Shown: positions 17,398 to 19,615 of the stretch, in pieces
Numbering within the stretch: the stretch's first letter is position 1
Layout: every line of letters begins with the position of its first letter
Source: Thalassiosira profunda
Taxonomy: Eukaryota; Bacillariophyta; Thalassiosirophyceae; Thalassiosirales; Thalassiosiraceae
Assembly (NCBI GenBank): GCA_036939355.1
Contig: JALLAP010000452.1
Span: forward strand, 1-19,615
DNA length: 19,615 bases
Direction of reading: 5' to 3'
The notes under the pieces: generated by a model
The model's database searches: none
What the model saw: the letters and a program-made list of their open reading frames with translations, nothing else
Told to the model about the DNA's origin: nothing
Position numbers and translations under genes: made by a program

Positions 17398-19615
17398 ATG
17401 AGCATGAGCTCCTCGTTTCGGCGGGACGTCCTCCGCCTCGCCTCTGCGGCGCTCGACGGGGCCTCCCGCCCCACCCGCACTGCTGCCGTGCAGTCCGTCT
17501 TGGACAAAATCGCCGAAGATGCCGAGTGCCGCACGGAGTGCCTGAAGTTGCTGGGGACGGGAGGGTTGGCGACAGAGGCGTCCCAAAGATGCGCGTCCGT
17601 GCACTCCTACAAAAGATTGGCGGTTGTGGTGCAGTCGGCCATTGTTGCAGAGGCGGCGACGGTGGAAGAGGGGGAGAGCGGTGACATTAACCTGAGGGCG
17701 CTTTGCAAGGCGCTGTGCCATCTGCTGGGCGCATCTGAAAACGTGGCGCTGCTTGGCGATGCCTCCGCGGCCCTCCGGGGGTGTGGGAAGGCAGAGCTGT
17801 TGTATGGGCAGTTCGTGGAGGTTGCCAAAGGGTGCAACGAGCAGTGCGGCGAGGCCAAATCGTCTGCTTCGTGTGTCACCCATCCAGCTTTATCGTTGGC
17901 AGCAACCATTGCCGACAGCTCGGTGCGGGACGAGGCGCATCTCATGGAGCTCTTCCTGGCTTCCTTTGCGTCCAACACATTCCCCTCCCCCGAACAGCTG
18001 GCGATGGCCCGCGCCTTCCTGTCGACGGTGTCCCAATCCTCGTTTGATGAACAGCTCGCGCCCACTTTGGGGCTCAAGCTGCGCGCCCATCCGGACAAGG
18101 TGCTGCCGCTTGCGGAGGTTATCTTCTCTTCGCTCGTCGCCGCTGGGTCCAAGATTGACGTGTCTTCTCAGCTGTCGAACGGGGACGGGGCCAACCTGCT
18201 GCCTTCCGTGATGAAGCACCTCAAGTCGTCCAAGGCGAAGATGCGGGGGCATGCCTGGAGGACGCTCGTCTTGCTGGCGCAGCTGGGCGAAGGCACCAAC
18301 TCCGTGGCACCGGTGAATCAGGCCCTCGCGGAGGCCCTGGGAGGAGGGGCCGGGGGCGGCCTGACCACGTCCGACTTGCGCGCGGGGGGCTACGCCGCCC
18401 TCGAGGGGATTGCCCGCTGCATCATCGGTAAAGTGAATGCCAGCGAGTCCTCGTTCGGTGAGGAGGACATGGCCGCCATGGGCAAACTGGCCGATGGGGC
18501 GCTGAACGCGCTGACGACGTGCCTGCCCAAGGACAAGACCTCCTCCGCCGCCAGTGCCGATCCGGGGCTGGTGGCCAAGGAGGCAGGGACGGCCGCCCTC
18601 CTGGCGTGGATGCAGCTCGCGAAGCGCCTGAAGGCCACGGGGGAGAAGAGCGGGTACGACGGGGCGTTGGATTATCTGGCCGAGCCGACGGCGAAGTACA
18701 ATCCCAAGGAGGGAGAGTTTCGCTTCCGGATCGGGGCGTTGATCGTGCCTCCTCCTTCGTCCTATCTGTCTGCGGTGGCGGGTATTGATGGAAATGGCGT
18801 GATTGGGGGCGAGCCATTCCTCGAGTCTGTTGTAGTGGATCTGATCGAAAAGAAGCAGGTGCAGAAGGGCATGGAGGCGATCGTCGACGCAGCCGTCAAG
18901 AAGCACTCGTCGTCGGACGCCGTCGCTCAAATCGACGGCGCGTTGGCCATTTTCCTGCTGGTTCTGTACAGGAGCGCCCTGCCCTCGGCCAATTTTGCCC
19001 TTCCGGCGTCCGCTGCCAAGGTCATTGCGGCCGGTGGGACGGTCAAGGGTCATGAAACGTCCTATCTGTTCAGCCCCTCGCTACTGGAGACAGCCCGGAC
19101 CGACACGCTGACCAACTACGTGCTGCATCGCACAATTGCTCTGCATTGCAAGGCGACGTCCAAGGCGGAAGGCGAGGGGAAGACGGTAAAGGGAGATCAG
19201 CCGCTGGTTCGCGTCATTGAGAAGCGCCTCGAAGAGGGGCACGCCAGCCCTTACAGCGCCGCCGCGCGGGCGTTGGCCATTTGCGCGGCGAATCCGCACC
19301 ACCTTTCCGGTCCACCCTCCGCGTCTTACGCCTCAGTCCACGCCTCGCTGAAGACGGTGGTAACCTATTCCCCTGTCACGGCAAAAACGGCCGATGCCAT
19401 CTTTTTCGCGGTGTTCGTGCACGTCAACGAACGATCGTTGAAGAACGAAGAAGATCGGATTGCGCTGAACGAGACGCGCGCGGCGAGGGAGCGCTTCGAC
19501 CCCATCGACGAGACTTTCAACAAGCTACCCGGTGGCAGTAGTCGTGGCAAGCTGAGCGGGGCGAGCTCCCACCGCGGATACGACCCGGCGTCCATCCGGC
19601 GACTGTCGAACGATC
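17398..19615 (+). CDS. GCN1-like HEAT-repeat protein, N-terminal part (3' end outside window)
   Basis: A continuous frame of 739 codons starts at the ATG at 17398 (a second ATG lies two codons on) and runs off the right edge with no stop or visible intron. It reads as successive helical pairs typical of HEAT repeats. The stretch at about residues 200 to 262 (ARAFLSTVSQSSFDEQLAPTL, then LRAHPDKVLPLAEVIFSSL) and the following repeats (HLKSSKAKMRGHAWRTLVLLAQLG) resemble the N-terminal third of GCN1. Full-length GCN1 is about 2,600 residues, so most of the gene would lie outside. GCN1 binds ribosomes, including collided ones, and activates the eIF2-alpha kinase GCN2 together with GCN20. The family call rests on pattern and length, not on a search. 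The RWD-binding region that contacts GCN2 is C-terminal and not visible here. Confidence 0.75.
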   Translation, partial: MSMSSSFRRDVLRLASAALDGASRPTRTAAVQSVLDKIAEDAECRTECLKLLGTGGLATEASQRCASVHSYKRLAVVVQSAIVAEAATVEEGESGDINLRALCKALCHLLGASENVALLGDASAALRGCGKAELLYGQFVEVAKGCNEQCGEAKSSASCVTHPALSLAATIADSSVRDEAHLMELFLASFASNTFPSPEQLAMARAFLSTVSQSSFDEQLAPTLGLKLRAHPDKVLPLAEVIFSSLVAAGSKIDVSSQLSNGDGANLLPSVMKHLKSSKAKMRGHAWRTLVLLAQLGEGTNSVAPVNQALAEALGGGAGGGLTTSDLRAGGYAALEGIARCIIGKVNASESSFGEEDMAAMGKLADGALNALTTCLPKDKTSSAASADPGLVAKEAGTAALLAWMQLAKRLKATGEKSGYDGALDYLAEPTAKYNPKEGEFRFRIGALIVPPPSSYLSAVAGIDGNGVIGGEPFLESVVVDLIEKKQVQKGMEAIVDAAVKKHSSSDAVAQIDGALAIFLLVLYRSALPSANFALPASAAKVIAAGGTVKGHETSYLFSPSLLETARTDTLTNYVLHRTIALHCKATSKAEGEGKTVKGDQPLVRVIEKRLEEGHASPYSAAARALAICAANPHHLSGPPSASYASVHASLKTVVTYSPVTAKTADAIFFAVFVHVNERSLKNEEDRIALNETRAARERFDPIDETFNKLPGGSSRGKLSGASSHRGYDPASIRRLSND

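Noticed and set aside
17890..19053. 387-codon minus-strand open frame
   Set aside because: It is antisense to the GCN1-like frame. High GC and avoidance of stop codons on both strands keep it open; the plus frame shows HEAT-type helices.

Overview
The window looks like nuclear DNA of a photosynthetic stramenopile, most likely a diatom (a centric, Thalassiosira-like genome is my guess, not proven). The direct evidence is as follows. Most genes are split by short introns (62 to 126 nt) with GTGAG, GTAAG, GTACG or GTGCG donors and CAG or TAG acceptors. Two proteins begin with a signal peptide that ends at a Phe-Ala-Pro-Pro junction, which is the heterokont plastid-entry signature. Genes are packed on both strands with 70 to 600 bp between them. 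There are no bacterial operons, no mobile elements, no CRISPR array and no rRNA, and I saw no tRNA.

Layout from left to right: a METTL24-like, membrane-anchored methyltransferase-fold protein (minus, runs off the left edge); a spacer with a perfect 27-bp direct repeat; a large unrecognised protein with a Cys cluster, a coiled coil and a C-terminal PDZ domain (minus, with one unexplained reading-frame break); a divergently placed plastid TatB/Hcf106-like subunit (plus, two exons); two related five-exon genes for secreted, acidic, Cys- and Trp-rich repeat proteins (minus, 7350 to 10586); a SET-domain protein of the Rubisco-LSMT/SETD3 type (minus, three exons); a secreted or organellar GNAT acetyltransferase (plus), divergent from the SET gene across only 69 bp; an unrecognised Met-rich protein (minus, three exons); a plastid-targeted Ala-rich protein with 11-residue repeats (minus, one exon); and the N-terminal part of a GCN1-like HEAT-repeat protein (plus, runs off the right edge).

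The genes do not form one pathway. Two themes recur. One is the plastid: a Tat translocase subunit, and an Ala-rich protein whose second targeting segment looks like a twin-arginine thylakoid signal. The other is the pair of tandem secreted paralogues. They share exon phases and an acidic Cys/Trp repeat that I cannot assign to a known family, and they are the best candidate here for something undescribed. All exon joins were inferred by eye from splice signals and frame continuity, and were checked for phase arithmetic.
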